From: Laccaria trichodermophora
Lineage: Eukaryota > Basidiomycota > Agaricomycetes > Agaricales > Hydnangiaceae
NCBI GenBank assembly: GCA_018417955.1
Contig: JACTVC010000008.1
Location: 744,001-808,000 of the forward strand
Direction: 5' to 3'
DNA length: 64,000 nt
Position 1 is the stretch's first letter. Each line of letters opens with the position of its first letter. The position numbers and the translations under genes are program-made. This document shows positions 1 to 11,330 of the stretch, piece after piece. The notes under the pieces were generated by a model. The model saw only the letters and a list, made by a program, of their open reading frames with translations. It searched no databases and was not told where the DNA came from.

Positions 1-484
1 CGTCGTCACAGCCGTCATAGCCATGGTGCACCTAGTCCTCTACTTTGCATTCACAGACGCCTTCCTCGTTCCAGGCGTAACCATCTCAAAAGTATACGCC
101 AACACCATGCTCATGATCCTCAACAACCGTTTGAGGATTATTGGAGGCAGGATTGAAGAGCGGCAGGAGAGTATGGATGATAAAGCGACGGATGTGTCGT
201 TTAGGAATCCGACGAATTCAGGGAGGACGCAGATACATGTTTCGAGGGATCGGTTGACGTTTAGGTTGAATGATATTTCGATACGGACGGATGTGGAGAG
301 GCGGGTTGATTTTGATTTGCCTGTTTCTTCGAGTTCGGTGCGTTCTTCCCCTCTTGTCTTTTTTTTTCTTTTTGACTAAGATGGTTGTTTGGTGTAGGCG
401 AAGGAGAAGGGAGATTCGTCGTCTGAATCTGAGCATGACCTTATTCAGATACCGCCTCTTGGGATGACTGCGCATGCGGTGTAA
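1..484 (+). CDS. DUF6534-family membrane protein, C-terminal part (5' partial)
   Basis: Exons 1-337 and 398-484 (intron 338-397, GTGCGT...GTAG, phase 0). The reading frame is open to the left window edge, so the N-terminal membrane part lies outside. What remains is a hydrophobic segment followed by the hallmark SKVYANTMLMILNNR stretch that closes the DUF6534 domain (family usually reads LYSNSLLATLNSR), then a charged, serine-rich cytoplasmic tail ending LGMTAHAV. DUF6534 proteins are seven-helix proteins of unknown function, expanded in mushroom fungi. A second member lies at 7469-9001. Family call is from recognised sequence pattern; function unknown. Confidence 0.8.
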
Positions 485-810
485 CAGTGCTTGCTACCTT
501 GGACTTTGTGTGTGAAATGTAGAAGTATCTTCTCGGTTGTATATCTTAGCTTAGTATCATTGCTTTGTGTAAGCGTATTTTTGGGGTGATAAAATTAGGT
601 TGAAAAGCCCTTTTGACTCGGATGCGTTGTTGAAGAGAGATATCTTTGAGCGCGTCTTGAACAAATTGCTTGAAGCCTCGGAAACCGAAGGGTGGTTCTG
701 GAGTCATTTGATTAGAAGTATATTCCTTGTACGTTTCTGCGAGTTGATTGAGTGCAGTGCATACAACGGTTCTAGGATCCGAGCAGATAGGCAAGCTTCC
801 CCTCCGACGA
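485..810. other. Convergent intergenic spacer
   Basis: Lies between the 3' ends of a plus-strand and a minus-strand gene. A minus-strand open frame at 546-860 has no ATG-led, phase-compatible link to the upstream gene, and I treat it as chance reading of 3' UTR. Nothing else seen. Confidence 0.5.
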
Positions 811-1508
811 CTACGCCTTGAACTTTGCCACCTTGCCCCTCTGCAACCACGCCATCCCATTCTCCTTTTCCCAATTCACCTTCATCTTCAACACCTCCCT
901 AGACACCTTCCCCACCCTCGCCGCCTGCCTCCGTTTACTCAAATGCGAGGTATCAAGCCCGACGCCAACTTCCCTACCCACCACCAATTTCGTCTTTATC
1001 TTTGTCTTCTTGCCTTCTTCGTAGATACGGCGTGGAAGGGCGTTTGGTGGTGAAGTGGAGAGACGCCAGGCGAATACGTCGACTAGGACGGGGCCTGTGG
1101 ATGTTTCTGCTTGTTGATGTTTCCCTTTTTGTTTCTTTGGGATGTGTGTCATTTCGCGCTGGGTGCGGAAGATTTGGACTTCGTTTGCGTCTTCGAGGGC
1201 GCGCATTACGTCTCGGACGAAGCTGTGTGGTTGTGAGTTTGGGACTTACTTTGAGAGAAGAGGTGGACGTACCCGAGAGAACGAATTGGATGTTCAGGGT
1301 GTGGTGGTGGGTGACCGAGGGGTGGTAAGCTTGGTCGTACAGTGAATGGTTTAAAGTCGGGTGGTGGCGGGATTTTATGAGCTAGTTTGAGGAGTTCTGC
1401 TTTTGTCCAGCCATTTTCAGATGGGTTCTCTTTGATGACCTGCCTGAGGATCTTTATACCCAGCGACAGAGGAGACGAAGCAGCGTTCACGTTCATCCAC
1501 GACGACAT
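811..1508 (-). CDS. Unrecognised small basic protein
   Basis: Two exons on the minus strand: 1508-1273 and 1222-811, with a 50-nt intron 1223-1272 (GTACGT...ACACAG, phase 2) that restores the frame exactly; predicted 215 residues. The first third holds a helical segment (LGIKILRQVIKENP) and a proline-rich stretch (HKIPPPPDFKPF), followed by SLGFVRDVMRALEDANEVQI across the splice junction. The C-terminal 90 residues are rich in Lys/Arg. I do not recognise the family. Basic composition and size would suit a mitochondrial or RNA-associated protein, but that is only a guess. Start chosen at the ATG giving MSSWMN; the frame is also open a little upstream. It is head-to-head with DCP1, 79 bp apart, so the two may share a promoter region. 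Confidence 0.6.
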
Positions 1509-1587
1509 GGTGGATGAAAATGTGACGGGGTCAGTACATAATACCAAATAACAAACAGTCTGCATTGTACCACCAACCAACCACCTC

Positions 1588-4505
1588 ATGCGTCCACCCC
1601 GCCATCATCATCCAGACGACGAGCAACAACAACGGTGCCAGATTCAAATGGAGACATCACCGCCTAGTCTGGGCATGTCACCCGCTTCAAGATATAGGCA
1701 CAACCTCAAGGTTCTAAGGAGGCGTGACCCCTCGATTATATCCATCTTTGACCAGTTCAGCCATGTATGCGTCTATCACCACGATGGGAAGAAATGGGAA
1801 AAACATGGTTATGAGGGAAGCATGTTTTTATTCGAGAGGTGTGTCTCTGTGCCACTTGTCTTTTTTTCCTTCTGTTTTTCTTTCATTGCAATTGGCGATG
1901 GCTGATGAACTTGAAAACTCAAAGGGACGTTTACCCGCCATACGGATTCTACATCCTCAATCGAATGGGCATGGAAGACTACATCCAACACATCTACCCC
2001 GAAGACGATATCTCCGCTCATGGAAGTTATCTAATCATACGATCATATCCCGACTATATGGCCACGCGCAAGGCGGGGATACAAGCCAAGCTGGAGTTGT
2101 TGCCGGTCCCACCGGACAAATTTGCGGATGTGTACAAGATTGAGGGGATTGAAGAATTGGATGGTAAGATTAAAGGCCAATCGAGCATTGTGGGGCTTTG
2201 GATGTTTGCTACGGATGCCAGGGAGTCGATGATTGAGGTTATGAGAAGGTTTGTTTTCATTTGCTCCTTGGTTTTGTGGTCGCTCGCTGACTTTTAGTGA
2301 AGATTACACTCGTTCATCCAGAAGAACATTCCGTACCCTGAAGAATTCCGATATGGACCCGTAAGACCACCTCCACCACACCGTCTACGAGCAGTAACAA
2401 AGTCTTCTTCTTCCCAATACGGTACGTTTTTCATCCCCTTCTCCAACCACAACCACAACCTCACACTGACACTGACGTTGACAGGCACAAGCTCAGACGC
2501 ATCCGCCTCCGACTCGCAAGCATCATACTCGGACAGCGAACACTCCTCAGCAGGAGGAGCCGTATCAGAAGTCGACAAACTATTCGCAAAATTCGTGCCT
2601 GCCGCTCCTCCTCCTCCCATAGCATCATCATCCACCATGACATTCCCGACATCTACATCAAACATGACGCTGGAATCATTATTCGCCGCTCTGGGCGGGC
2701 CGGAAATCGTCGCTCCTCCTCCTACGTCTCTAGCACCCACGTCAACGTCAAGTACGGGTATCAATTTGCTAGACAGCATATTCGCATCTGCGACTAACGT
2801 ATCCGCCCTTTCTCCTCATCAACCACAACCACAACAACAAGGGGTATCACGACAGATATTCTCACCTACACCCACACCCACATCTACCTTCACCACCACC
2901 ACCACCACCTCCCCCTCCCAAGCCCAAGCCCAAGTCCTGAACCAAGACGTCATCAGCACGTTGTTGGGTCTACCACCCTCACGGACACCCTCAGCTGCGT
3001 CAAGCAGCCATCCTAGTTCTAGAGAGGGGGATAACGAAGATGAAGATGAGGAAGATGGGGGCGGTGGTGGGTCGCCTGCTAGTGGACGACAACAGGATTT
3101 CTCGGGGGGTTATTGTGGTACCGGGCTCCTAAGCGTGTTGGGAGCGAGGAATGGGAATGGGAAGAAGGTGAATGGGGACGTTACGCCCCGTGCGTTCTTG
3201 AATGACCATGGGCGGTGTCATATCCATACCCATACCCATAATAGGGCGGATGGGGCTCCGCTGGGGATTGAGGCGACTTCGTCGGTTGCTACTATTAGGG
3301 GGTTGGAGTCGACTTCTTCTGCGCCGCACCACCACCAGAGCGGGAAGCCAAGGGCGAATAGGGAACTGGTGCCGTTTGAAGCTGATTCGGAATTGTGGCC
3401 GTACCCTTCAATACAACATCAACACAAGGAAGAGGAAGAACAACATGACCCGAGAGAAGAAGAGGAGGAGGAGGAAGATATTGTCGAGCTTGATTTTGAG
3501 GAAACGAGTGTGTTGAGTGATTTGGATGCGTTTAGGAGGGCTGTTGAGGAGCAAAAGAGGGGTTTGGGTTTGGGTTCGCGGAAGGATGCGCAGAGCTCGC
3601 ATGGGGGTGTTGTTGCAGCCTCTAGTTCGGATCTTGGGGAAGTGCGAGAAAAGGAAAAGGAAAAAGGGAAGGGGAAGAAAATGACGACGAGGAGGGAGAG
3701 GGATAAGAGGGAACGGGAGGAGATTGAGAGGAGTTGGGATGTCCCTGAGCGGGTGCAGGGGGTGCAGCAAGATAGGCAAGGGCACCAGCAGCCTCCGCAG
3801 CAACCTCAGCAGCAGCAGCAGCAAGTCAAAACGACGACGACGAGGTATCTGACGCAGGCTGTGACTTCGCCGCCTGCTTCTCCCTCGCCGCCTTTGTCGC
3901 CTTCTCTTGAGGATACGACGCCGCAGATGCCTGTGTATGCGCCGCCTCAGATATCTGTGCATACGCCGACGTCTCCGAGGTCTGTGTATACGCCTCAAAT
4001 GTTTCCCAGGTCGATCCCTACACCCCAAGTGCGTGTCCAGACGCCTCCTTGGTCGGTGCACACACCTGCGCATACACCTTCACCGAGGAGGATACCCTCG
4101 TCGGACATGATGACGCCTACTATGTCTGGCAAGACTAATGGGGCTGGGACCGGGAAGGGGAAGGGGAGGAAGGTTGCTCCGAGTTTGAATGGGTCTGGGT
4201 TTGCCAAGGTCAATGGGAATGGGCATGTTGAAAAGAACGGGGAAGAAAATACAAGTGGAAATGGACATGTCGATGTGGTTCGGGGGAGTATAGTGGCTGC
4301 TTTGAATGCGAATGCGCAGCCTGGACTGAGAGTTGGGATGGAGAGGAATGAGTTTGTGAGGGAGGTGTTGACGCTTATTCATGTGCGTTTTTTTTCCTTT
4401 GTTTGTTTTTAAGAGAGAGAGAGAAGGCTAATTGGGGTATGTGTGTAGACTGACAAGGCGTTTGTGGATACGCTTTGGCAAGAGTATTTGGCAAGGTTGC
4501 AGTGA
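1588..4505 (+). CDS. DCP1: mRNA-decapping enzyme subunit DCP1
   Basis: Five exons: 1588-1838, 1925-2248, 2303-2421, 2485-4382, 4449-4505; phases agree at all four junctions; 882 residues. The N-terminal EVH1-like domain is clear: SRYRHNLKVLRRRDPSI, GKKWEKHGYEGSMFLFER, YPPYGFYILNRMGMEDYI, then GLWMFATDARESMIEVM. DCP1 activates the decapping nuclease DCP2 in 5'-3' mRNA decay and localises to P-bodies (family knowledge). A long low-complexity linker follows (poly-Ser/Pro/Gln, acidic runs). The last exon encodes a helical C-terminus (LIHTDKAFVDTLWQEYLARL) like the fungal/animal DCP1 oligomerisation tail. The protein is much longer than yeast Dcp1 because of the linker. In-frame ATGs at 1648 and 1675 are alternative starts. 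Confidence 0.93.
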
Positions 4506-7468
4506 TTTCTGCTGCCCCAAGACTTTGTTACTCGATGATCAAGACCGTTTCAAGGTCTCAATACGCTCGTTTTACGTCAAGTTATTCCGTTCTACTTTCG
4601 ATCTTGCAGCCAGCAACCGCTCCTGAATCTTTCATTTCCCCCCTGTCCACTCGGCCGATCAAACTCAAGGTTCCTCCCGTTCTTGTGTATTTCGCAGTAC
4701 CAGTATCAAGTCAACCTACATCAAATCAAGGTGGAACACCTATTATTCCATCCACCCCTTCCAAACAAATCCATCTGTCAATTCATCTAGTAAAGCTATA
4801 GCAGGTATTAGTATCCCACCCCAACCCAACCCAAGACACCCACGCAATGCATGCATGTGTATTCCTAGCCATCTCTTTTTTTCCACTCTCGACTCTCTCG
4901 ACTCTTTTCTCTTTCGTTGGTGTTTGTGTCTTGAACACACACCTCGTTCTCCCTGTCTGTCAACAGTCAACTGTCAACTGTCATTCAGATGAATCGTCCC
5001 CTCTACTGGCGCCTCCGTTCCCATCCCCGACGAAGCCCACCCTAGCTCTCTCGATTACTTGAAATTCATTTCCGTCCACTGGCGCTCCTTCCTTCATCTC
5101 AACTTTTTCGGCCACCATCATCTACTTTTCCGCTCGCCATCACCTGGCCTCACCCTGATACATTTACATCCATCACCCCTCCTCCTCCCCCTCCTTCTCT
5201 TGCCCTCCGGTCACCTCTACTTTTCCGTACACTGCCCCCACCTTTGTCTCTACTTTTTTGTCCGCCATCACCTCTCCTTCTTCTCTTCCCTCCCCCTAGG
5301 CATCTCCCACTTTTATCACCACTACCGCCGACTCGACTTGGCCAGCTCGCCAATCCCACGACTGTGATGAATCAACCCACCCGTCTTAGAACATTGTTTA
5401 CTGTATCGTGACCCGTACTACCCACGTACCTCCCCCCCAAGATCTTGCTATTACTTGCATACTACTACAAACCCTCACTGTCCTTATTCCGCCTGATGCT
5501 TTGCAGTGATCGCAATACCATCGATGTGCGCATGTCGTAATTCCGAGAGCTGGGCGCTCGGCAGCCCTACAAGTACCCTTTGAGAACGTTAATGTTAACG
5601 TTGAACGTTGAACGTTGACTCCGAGAACCCAGCTGTGTACTGTAGCGCTGAGGCTCCACGTATGAAGCTCGCATGATAGGTTACTTAGGATTTCGAATAT
5701 GTTGGTCTGGAGATACTCGTCCATCATCACCTCAGGACCTTCATCTACATTACCATCACCATCACCTCTCCTTCTTCTCTTTCCCTCCCCAATGCAATGA
5801 TCGCAATACCACAACACATGCCATAATTCCGAGGGCTATAGCGCTCGGCATGCCTTCAACCACCCTTCAAGTTTGAGAACGTTAACGTTTGACTCTGAGA
5901 ACCTACTGTTATAGCGCTGAGACTCCATGAAGGTTGCATGATAGGTTTTCCAGAATTTCGAGTATGTTAGAACTTAGTGGGGAGATGAATTGCTTACTGC
6001 ACTCTGAGACTGTTCGACAGAACTGATCATGACATGACCCCAAGATGACCCTTCTCTGCTAATTGTTATTGTCACCATGAGAAACGTCGGTGAGTTTTTT
6101 CTTGCAAATTTGCTCTTTTCTTATACCCAGGGCATTTTTTCAACGCATCCTCACAGCCTTGGCCAACACACACAATACAGCCTTAAATTCTTGCCCTAGT
6201 TCACGCACCATCGTCTCAAAATATCATGTAAGTACGTCCCGGCCTCATGTCACCGTACGCACGCCGCGCTTCTGCCGGACATGCCAAATTCAAAACTGAT
6301 TTGGAAAAACACAGATTCCATAATTTTGTTCTGGGTTTGAAACAACAGGGGAAGATCTTATCTTGACTCTTGAGGTCCTCAATCATACAGACAGATATCG
6401 GCGTCAATCTCAATCTGCCAACTGGCTGATAACCAACTTGTTCAATCTGGACGTTCTCAAGTCAATCTGGATTCTGGACATACTTACCCCCTTGCGTCGA
6501 ACGACATCTCCTCGCAGTATCCATCCCCACCGCCGTAGGCCACAACGAAACGAGCAAGTCTGCAGGGTTCTTTGTTTATGCCACGTTGAACTTGAAATTC
6601 TTGAATCGGCAGTCAGCAGTTCGTACTTCTTTCCAACCCTACTCTGCGATATCGCAAGAAAGTCGTCATCCCTGCCATGTGGTAATCCAACTCGAGCTGT
6701 CGAGAGATCAACGACTCTGAGGCGGAGGATAGAGTACCATTGAAGGCAGCTTTTGAGGATTTTCGAACCCTCCCTGAGCTCCTAAGTACTTACCCCACAT
6801 TGTGAGGTAACGAGCCTATTGCCACAGTTCGCAGACGCCACCGGACATCATATCTCGTGGAGCTCTCTATGTTCCGTTTCTATGACGCGCAGTGCTGGCG
6901 TCACCGGTCCGTTGACGCTCAATCAAGAGAAGAAAAAAATCAACAGCATCCGGCCGCCGAGTCGTCACCCATCCAAAAGTATGCATCATTCCCCTAATTA
7001 GTCCAATTGGATATAAGCACTGATAGTTCCTCAAAGTTCTCTGATAGTACCAGGCCCGATCCCAGTAGGCTGAACGGATGGAATTTCTTGAGAACCACGT
7101 TTGTGCAGCTTTCTTTGTCTCTTCCCCTTCTAAATTTATGTATTGACCTCAAGGCTCAGGATAGCATAGGACTCTGATCACGATTCCCTCAATTGGACGG
7201 ATCACTTCTCGGAAGAAGGTAAATGAAAGTTAACCCTTGCCCTGGACTTATCTTTGGGGTTGAAGTGAAGCGCCATTTTCGGAAATGAACATACGTATAC
7301 GTCGATGAGACTACGGGAAGAAGAAAAGTCTTTCAAGGGTTTTCGTCATCAGGGCTCAAAACATGATACCACCGATGGAAGCATTCATCTCCATTGATAA
7401 ATAAATACTATTACCGCTGGTCGACTTAGATTTCTCCAGCTCCTGTGTTCTCGCCACTCAGAGTCACG
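4506..7468. other. Long gene-free stretch with a duplicated repeat
   Basis: No open frame here has intron logic or recognisable protein similarity. 4800-5350 is strongly pyrimidine-rich on the plus strand. Two diverged copies of a roughly 190-nt sequence sit at about 5505-5712 and 5795-5968 (entered separately). The rest is unremarkable. Confidence 0.5.
5505..5968 (+). repeat. Two direct copies of a ~190-nt dispersed repeat
   Basis: Copy 1 runs about 5505-5712 and copy 2 about 5795-5968, same orientation. Shared blocks include CAGTGATCGCAATACCA versus CAATGATCGCAATACCA, TAATTCCGAG followed by AGCGCTCGGC-like text, GAGAACGTTAA, TAGCGCTGAG, and GCATGATAGGTT near the end. Copy 1 carries a short internal amplification of the GTTGAAC unit (about 5600-5622). 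Identity is imperfect, so the duplication is not very recent. No coding capacity, so a degenerate mobile-element tail or simple tandem duplication are both possible. Confidence 0.6.
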
Positions 7469-9001
7469 ATGCCGTCCTCTAAGTCGTTAATCGCGCTTAT
7501 TCTTCCACTGTGAGTGAGACCTTACCCTATATCCACACATTTGTTAACCTCTTAATTCAGGCTAAGTTCACTTGTACGTCGCCGACTTCCTGCGCAAACG
7601 CTATCACTAACATTCGCTCAGCTTATGGGATATTTTTTTACTTGGGGTCTTCAGGGAATTCTTGTGGTTCAAGTCTGTGAGTCTCATAATTCCATGACTT
7701 ACCCGCGCGATCAATTAATGTCTCCTCAGATAATTATTATATAAGCTTTCCTAAAGACCGATGGCACTGGAAGTTTCTTATATACTTCCTCTTCGTCGTG
7801 GAGCTCGCGCAAACCATATTAGCCACCACAGATGCGTACACTGTCTACGCAGAAGGCTTCGGTCAATTTGCAGCCCTGGACAATCTGCACCTTCTTTGGC
7901 TAACGCTTCCTGTCATGAGCGGTCTTGGTCAGTGACCCAGTGTAGTCGCTCAAATTCACCAAGTCTAACCCTTTCCCGATCTAGTTGGCTTTATCTGTCA
8001 TTCCACTTTTGCATACCGAATATACATTCTTTCCGAGTTGTGGCAAGTGGGCATGTTTATTTTTGTGGTGAGCAATATGGATGGTCTCTAGCGTTTAAAA
8101 TGTATATATAACTTTCTCTTTCAAGCTTGCTGCCTTTGCCGTCGCTTCGGCTCTCACATTCTCTGCTAAGTTATTTAAAGCTGGGACGTTATCGCAGCTG
8201 GTGCATGTGGATCATATCTATCTGTTTTGTGGGGTAAGTTACTCGAATTTTACGATGGTATCATCGCGGCTTACATCACAACAGCTCTGGAATGGCTCAG
8301 CGGCCGTGTGTGATGTTGCTATTGCTGGGTGTATGACGTTTTTTGTAAGGAAATTTATCTCGCAAAGTCAAGGTCATCGACTGACGCGGTATGGTAGTTA
8401 CTACGCAGTCCTCGCTTCAAAAATACACATTTCCTGATCACCAAAATCATCCGTTTGACGATAGAGACAGGTATCTTCACAGGTGCTTCCATGTCTTTTT
8501 TTTATCAAGTCGTGTTCTCAATGTCTTGTTCCGAAAAAAAAAAAAAAAAAAAAAAAAACAGCCACCGCATCCATCTCCAGCGCCGTCTTGTTTGTTGGCT
8601 TTCGCCACGACTTTTCGGTCAACATCTACTTTGTCATCCCCGCCATCTTGCTTGCAAAACTATACTCAATAACAGTCGTTGCCACATTCAATAATCGAAC
8701 ACATTCTGTCGGAGCAAGAAATGCTCCTTCAAATTCGCCCGCCGATACTACCTCACTGTATGAAATCAGTAGCCCGATAAGAACCAAGTTTCCCAGACTG
8801 GATCCCTCACCCTCTGGTCAAATAAAGATCGGACGTTCCGTTGTACAACAAGTGTGGACAGATGATGTTCCCATGTGCGATATCGAGGTCAGCAAGGCAA
8901 TTCATCCTTGCGTCACGCCGCTAATGCTTCGCCTCCATGTGCAGACCGGCAGAGAATCGAAATCATCGAGGGACTCGAATACACCCCCCATGGTGTTCTG
9001 A
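7469..9001 (+). CDS. DUF6534-family membrane protein (one splice junction out of phase)
   Basis: Nine exons: 7469-7509, 7561-7573, 7622-7676, 7730-7927, 7985-8067, 8126-8233, 8285-8344, 8409-8482, 8562-9001. All junctions keep frame except exon 7 to exon 8. Translation gives family hallmarks in order: WGLQGILVVQVYNYYISFPK, ELAQTILATTDAYTVYAEGF, GFICHSTFAYRIYILSE, NGSAAVCDVAIAGCMTFF, KNTHFLITKIIRLTIETGIF, and the terminal AILLAKLYSITVVATFNNR followed by a long polar tail. Exon 2 is only 13 nt. At the bad junction a run of six T at 8339-8344 precedes the donor; five T would restore phase. Either a homopolymer sequencing error, a frameshift (recent pseudogene), or an unrecognised splice. DUF6534 function is unknown; likely a multi-pass membrane protein. 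Confidence 0.75.
8534..8558 (+). repeat. A25 homopolymer inside an intron
   Basis: Twenty-five consecutive A at 8534-8558, ending one base before the ACAG/CAG acceptor (8559-8561) of the last intron of the DUF6534 gene. Most fungal introns have a pyrimidine-rich or mixed 3' end, so a pure A tract abutting the acceptor is unusual. Confidence 0.9.
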
Positions 9002-9161
9002 AACTCCTTAGTATGACATGATGAAATGGGATGGACTGACATAATTGTAATATACATACCTCTAGTACATTTGGAGTTTCGATATTTTACAAGTGCTGAT
9101 GGTATCACGGCGGAGAAGTAGCAAATGAACTTGAAGGCGGGCATAGAAGAAGGGTGAAAGA

Positions 9162-10508
9162 CTACTTATCAATTTGTAACGTCTGTAAAACGCTGGTCAA
9201 TCTTTCCCTTCGCAGGGGAATCCACAAAACTTCTCCGCTGCCGGACCCAGCTTGGGCGGAAACGATTAAGCCATGATCCCTGAATTCCCCTAACAGAGAG
9301 CGAAGGGCAGTATCGTTCGTGGCGATAAAATTGTCTCTGGCGTTGTTGAACAAAGTATCGTAAGCCATAGCGAACTGCTGAAGGTCGCTAGCTCCATCGT
9401 CACCCGCTTCCTCTATACTTTCAAGCTGCCTGTTTCCTAACAGTAGGAATAACTTTTGCGCTTTTTGCGTTACTGACGCTAAAATATGCCGAGCCGCCGT
9501 CTCGCTCATTGCGGTAGCATTCTGCGGTGCAAGTGCGTCGTTTTTCCGACGCACCCCTCCTCCATGGGCCCCAGATATCGACGACCGGTCTGCGAATGCC
9601 AGCTCAAAATCATAGGAGGCAAGTGTTGTAAGGTCGTGCCACAACCATGCAAATCCACGAGATGTAGTAGAATCGGCTATCGGTCCGTGAGGTTTACGAG
9701 AGGATGACTCCGAAGAGGACCAGAGAAGGGGAGCGTTGATGTGGTCAATGGATGCGACGATGTGAATGCGTGGATTGTGCGCAAGGAGTGAAAGATGAGC
9801 CTCCGCCTTCGGGTTACGTAGAGGAGCAGCGTCAATGTTGTGTATGATGAGATATAGATGTTCTCGCGATGGCCCTGCGAAGAAGTCGTAAATTCTCCGC
9901 GCTTGTTTCTCGATAGCCGTGGAAGTTAATTCTTGGTCTGTTACGCCGGGTACGTTTTCGATCGAAGTAAAAAGATCTTTCATCACAAAATTGGGCTGAA
10001 ACGCGTTGACTACAACGACGTGGCCGGCTTTCGCGCAACATTCAGTTGCGAATTTATTGAGAATGTCCCGTTTGGATCCAAATCCATAACAGAGAATGTT
10101 GAAACCCTCGTTGAGTTCGGACATATATCGAGAAAAGACCTTGGTACGATATCCATCTGCAAGTATGGCAGGCTCCACAGACTTTAGACTGCTGGACGCT
10201 GAGCGTATGGCTTCTGAGTATTCTTCAGGAGTGAGGGGCAAAACCAGTTTCGAGAAGACATTGGTAGAGGTTTGCGCGCGGGATGAATTGTAAGTGAAGT
10301 ACGCGTCAAACGAGGTTTCCACTATGGTGTTAGACGATGGCCGACTATCATGGGTGTTTTTCGCCCGTTTTTTGTGTTTGATTGGAGTGGCATCGGTTTC
10401 TTGATTGTCCGAATCACCATCGTCGCTAGCAGAAACGTCCTCCTCTTCCGTCTCCTCATTTGACGACGGGGAATCTTCGTTGGAAGCTATAAGTCCGCTT
10501 CGTCGCAT
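9162..10508 (-). CDS. ORC2: Origin recognition complex subunit 2
   Basis: Single long minus-strand exon, 448 residues from the ATG at 10508. The N-terminus is acidic and disordered (many Ser/Glu/Asp), followed by the ORC2 core: GFNILCYGFGSKRDILNKFA (degenerate Walker A region), HVVVVNAFQPNFVMKDLF, LYLIIHNIDAAPLRNPKA (Walker B-like), HIVASIDHINAPLLWSS, FAWLWHDLTTLASYDFELAF, and a C-terminal winged-helix-like segment. ORC2 is part of the six-subunit complex that marks replication origins in the nucleus. It is slightly shorter than yeast and human ORC2, mainly at the N-terminus. The frame stays open upstream of 10508 into about 10570, and a good coding-like frame at 10730-10600 (VPARFLLESEKVAKRW) could be an upstream exon, so the true start may lie further 5'. 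Confidence 0.92.
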   Translation of the reverse strand: MRRSGLIASNEDSPSSNEETEEEDVSASDDGDSDNQETDATPIKHKKRAKNTHDSRPSSNTIVETSFDAYFTYNSSRAQTSTNVFSKLVLPLTPEEYSEAIRSASSSLKSVEPAILADGYRTKVFSRYMSELNEGFNILCYGFGSKRDILNKFATECCAKAGHVVVVNAFQPNFVMKDLFTSIENVPGVTDQELTSTAIEKQARRIYDFFAGPSREHLYLIIHNIDAAPLRNPKAEAHLSLLAHNPRIHIVASIDHINAPLLWSSSESSSRKPHGPIADSTTSRGFAWLWHDLTTLASYDFELAFADRSSISGAHGGGVRRKNDALAPQNATAMSETAARHILASVTQKAQKLFLLLGNRQLESIEEAGDDGASDLQQFAMAYDTLFNNARDNFIATNDTALRSLLGEFRDHGLIVSAQAGSGSGEVLWIPLRRERLTSVLQTLQIDK

Positions 10509-10916
10509 GTCCGAAATTTCTGGGATTAGCGCTTGGACAAGGGACAGGATGGCTGAAAGCCAGTTTGAACCGGAAAATGCCGTGCTTGTTGAAACATTTG
10601 TTTGTTGACGCTTGTCACGGAAGTCTTCACTTTCTGCTCCTGCTGGTCAATACTCTCCGTGCGCGCGTGAAGGGTTGTCCCCTGACGCCAGCGTTTAGCA
10701 ACCTTCTCTGATTCCAACAAGAACCGTGCCGGCACTTTATCGGACAGCTCAAAGACAAGGAGGCCGGCCAGCGGTCACACTCTACTTTTTCTTTCTTCCT
10801 GCGTCCCGACTTACACATCGACCATCTACTAGGGAAAGGGATCGGTAAAATTTGGACAAGAATGCGTCCGCCCTCTCCAGCTACGACACGTCATCTATGT
10901 GAAGCTCTTGAGATTA
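10509..10916. other. ORC2 upstream region, possible extra 5' exon
   Basis: Minus-strand frame from about 10765 to 10526 reads as plausible protein (FELSDKVPARFLLESEK) but ends in a stop before ORC2 and I could not find a phase-correct junction into it. Remaining sequence shows nothing I can name. Confidence 0.35.
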
Positions 10917-11330
10917 TAAACCTTGGTTACGAGGACTCAGGAGTTTAGTCTGCCCAGTTTATTCGTGCAGAACGGTGGAACGGCTCTAGCTCGAGCTTCA
11001 GCGGCTGGTATTTCTTGCGTCGCTCCCAACTGTTGAATTCCGTAGATGCTTGATCGGCGGCAACGTTTCCAACCATGTTCTTGGCGGCTTTGCTTCCTTG
11101 GCGAGGGTGATAATATTCGCCGCCCTCTTCCAAGTTGGTTCTTATCTAGATGGATTGAATGGAAAGAGCTCAGTCTTTTCCCTGTTGGAGATCTTCGAGT
11201 ATATTAACGAGCAGATGACGAGAAATGCAGAAAGACTCGATCATTACAACCTGGCAATTTTCCACTTCATCCGCGAATTTCAGGCCATACTACTGATAGG
11301 CATATTGAAGTCATTGAAATTATCCGAGTG
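10917..11330 (-). pseudogene. Degenerate fragment of a short-chain dehydrogenase gene
   Basis: On the minus strand this matches the middle of the intact SDR gene at 15799-16843. Compare EEGGEYYHPRQGSKAAKNMV here with EEGGGNYAHHGSKAAENMV there, and FADEVENCQVV with FNDEVEMYKVV. Nucleotide blocks such as CCAACCATGTTCT(T/C)GGCGGC are shared. The NAD-binding N-terminus is missing, frames are interrupted, and only a scrap of the 3' exons is seen near 10918-10945. Intronic sequence is partly present, so this is a DNA-level duplicate that has decayed. Confidence 0.75.

Noticed and set aside
546..860. Minus-strand 104-codon frame beyond the end of the gene at 811-1508
   Set aside because: No ATG-led start in a sensible place and no phase-correct splice from the upstream gene; it overlaps that gene's end in another frame.
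3408..4073. Long antisense frame of 221 codons rich in Arg/Leu/Pro
   Set aside because: Mirror of the low-complexity DCP1 linker; composition is what antisense of Ser/Pro/Gln repeats gives.
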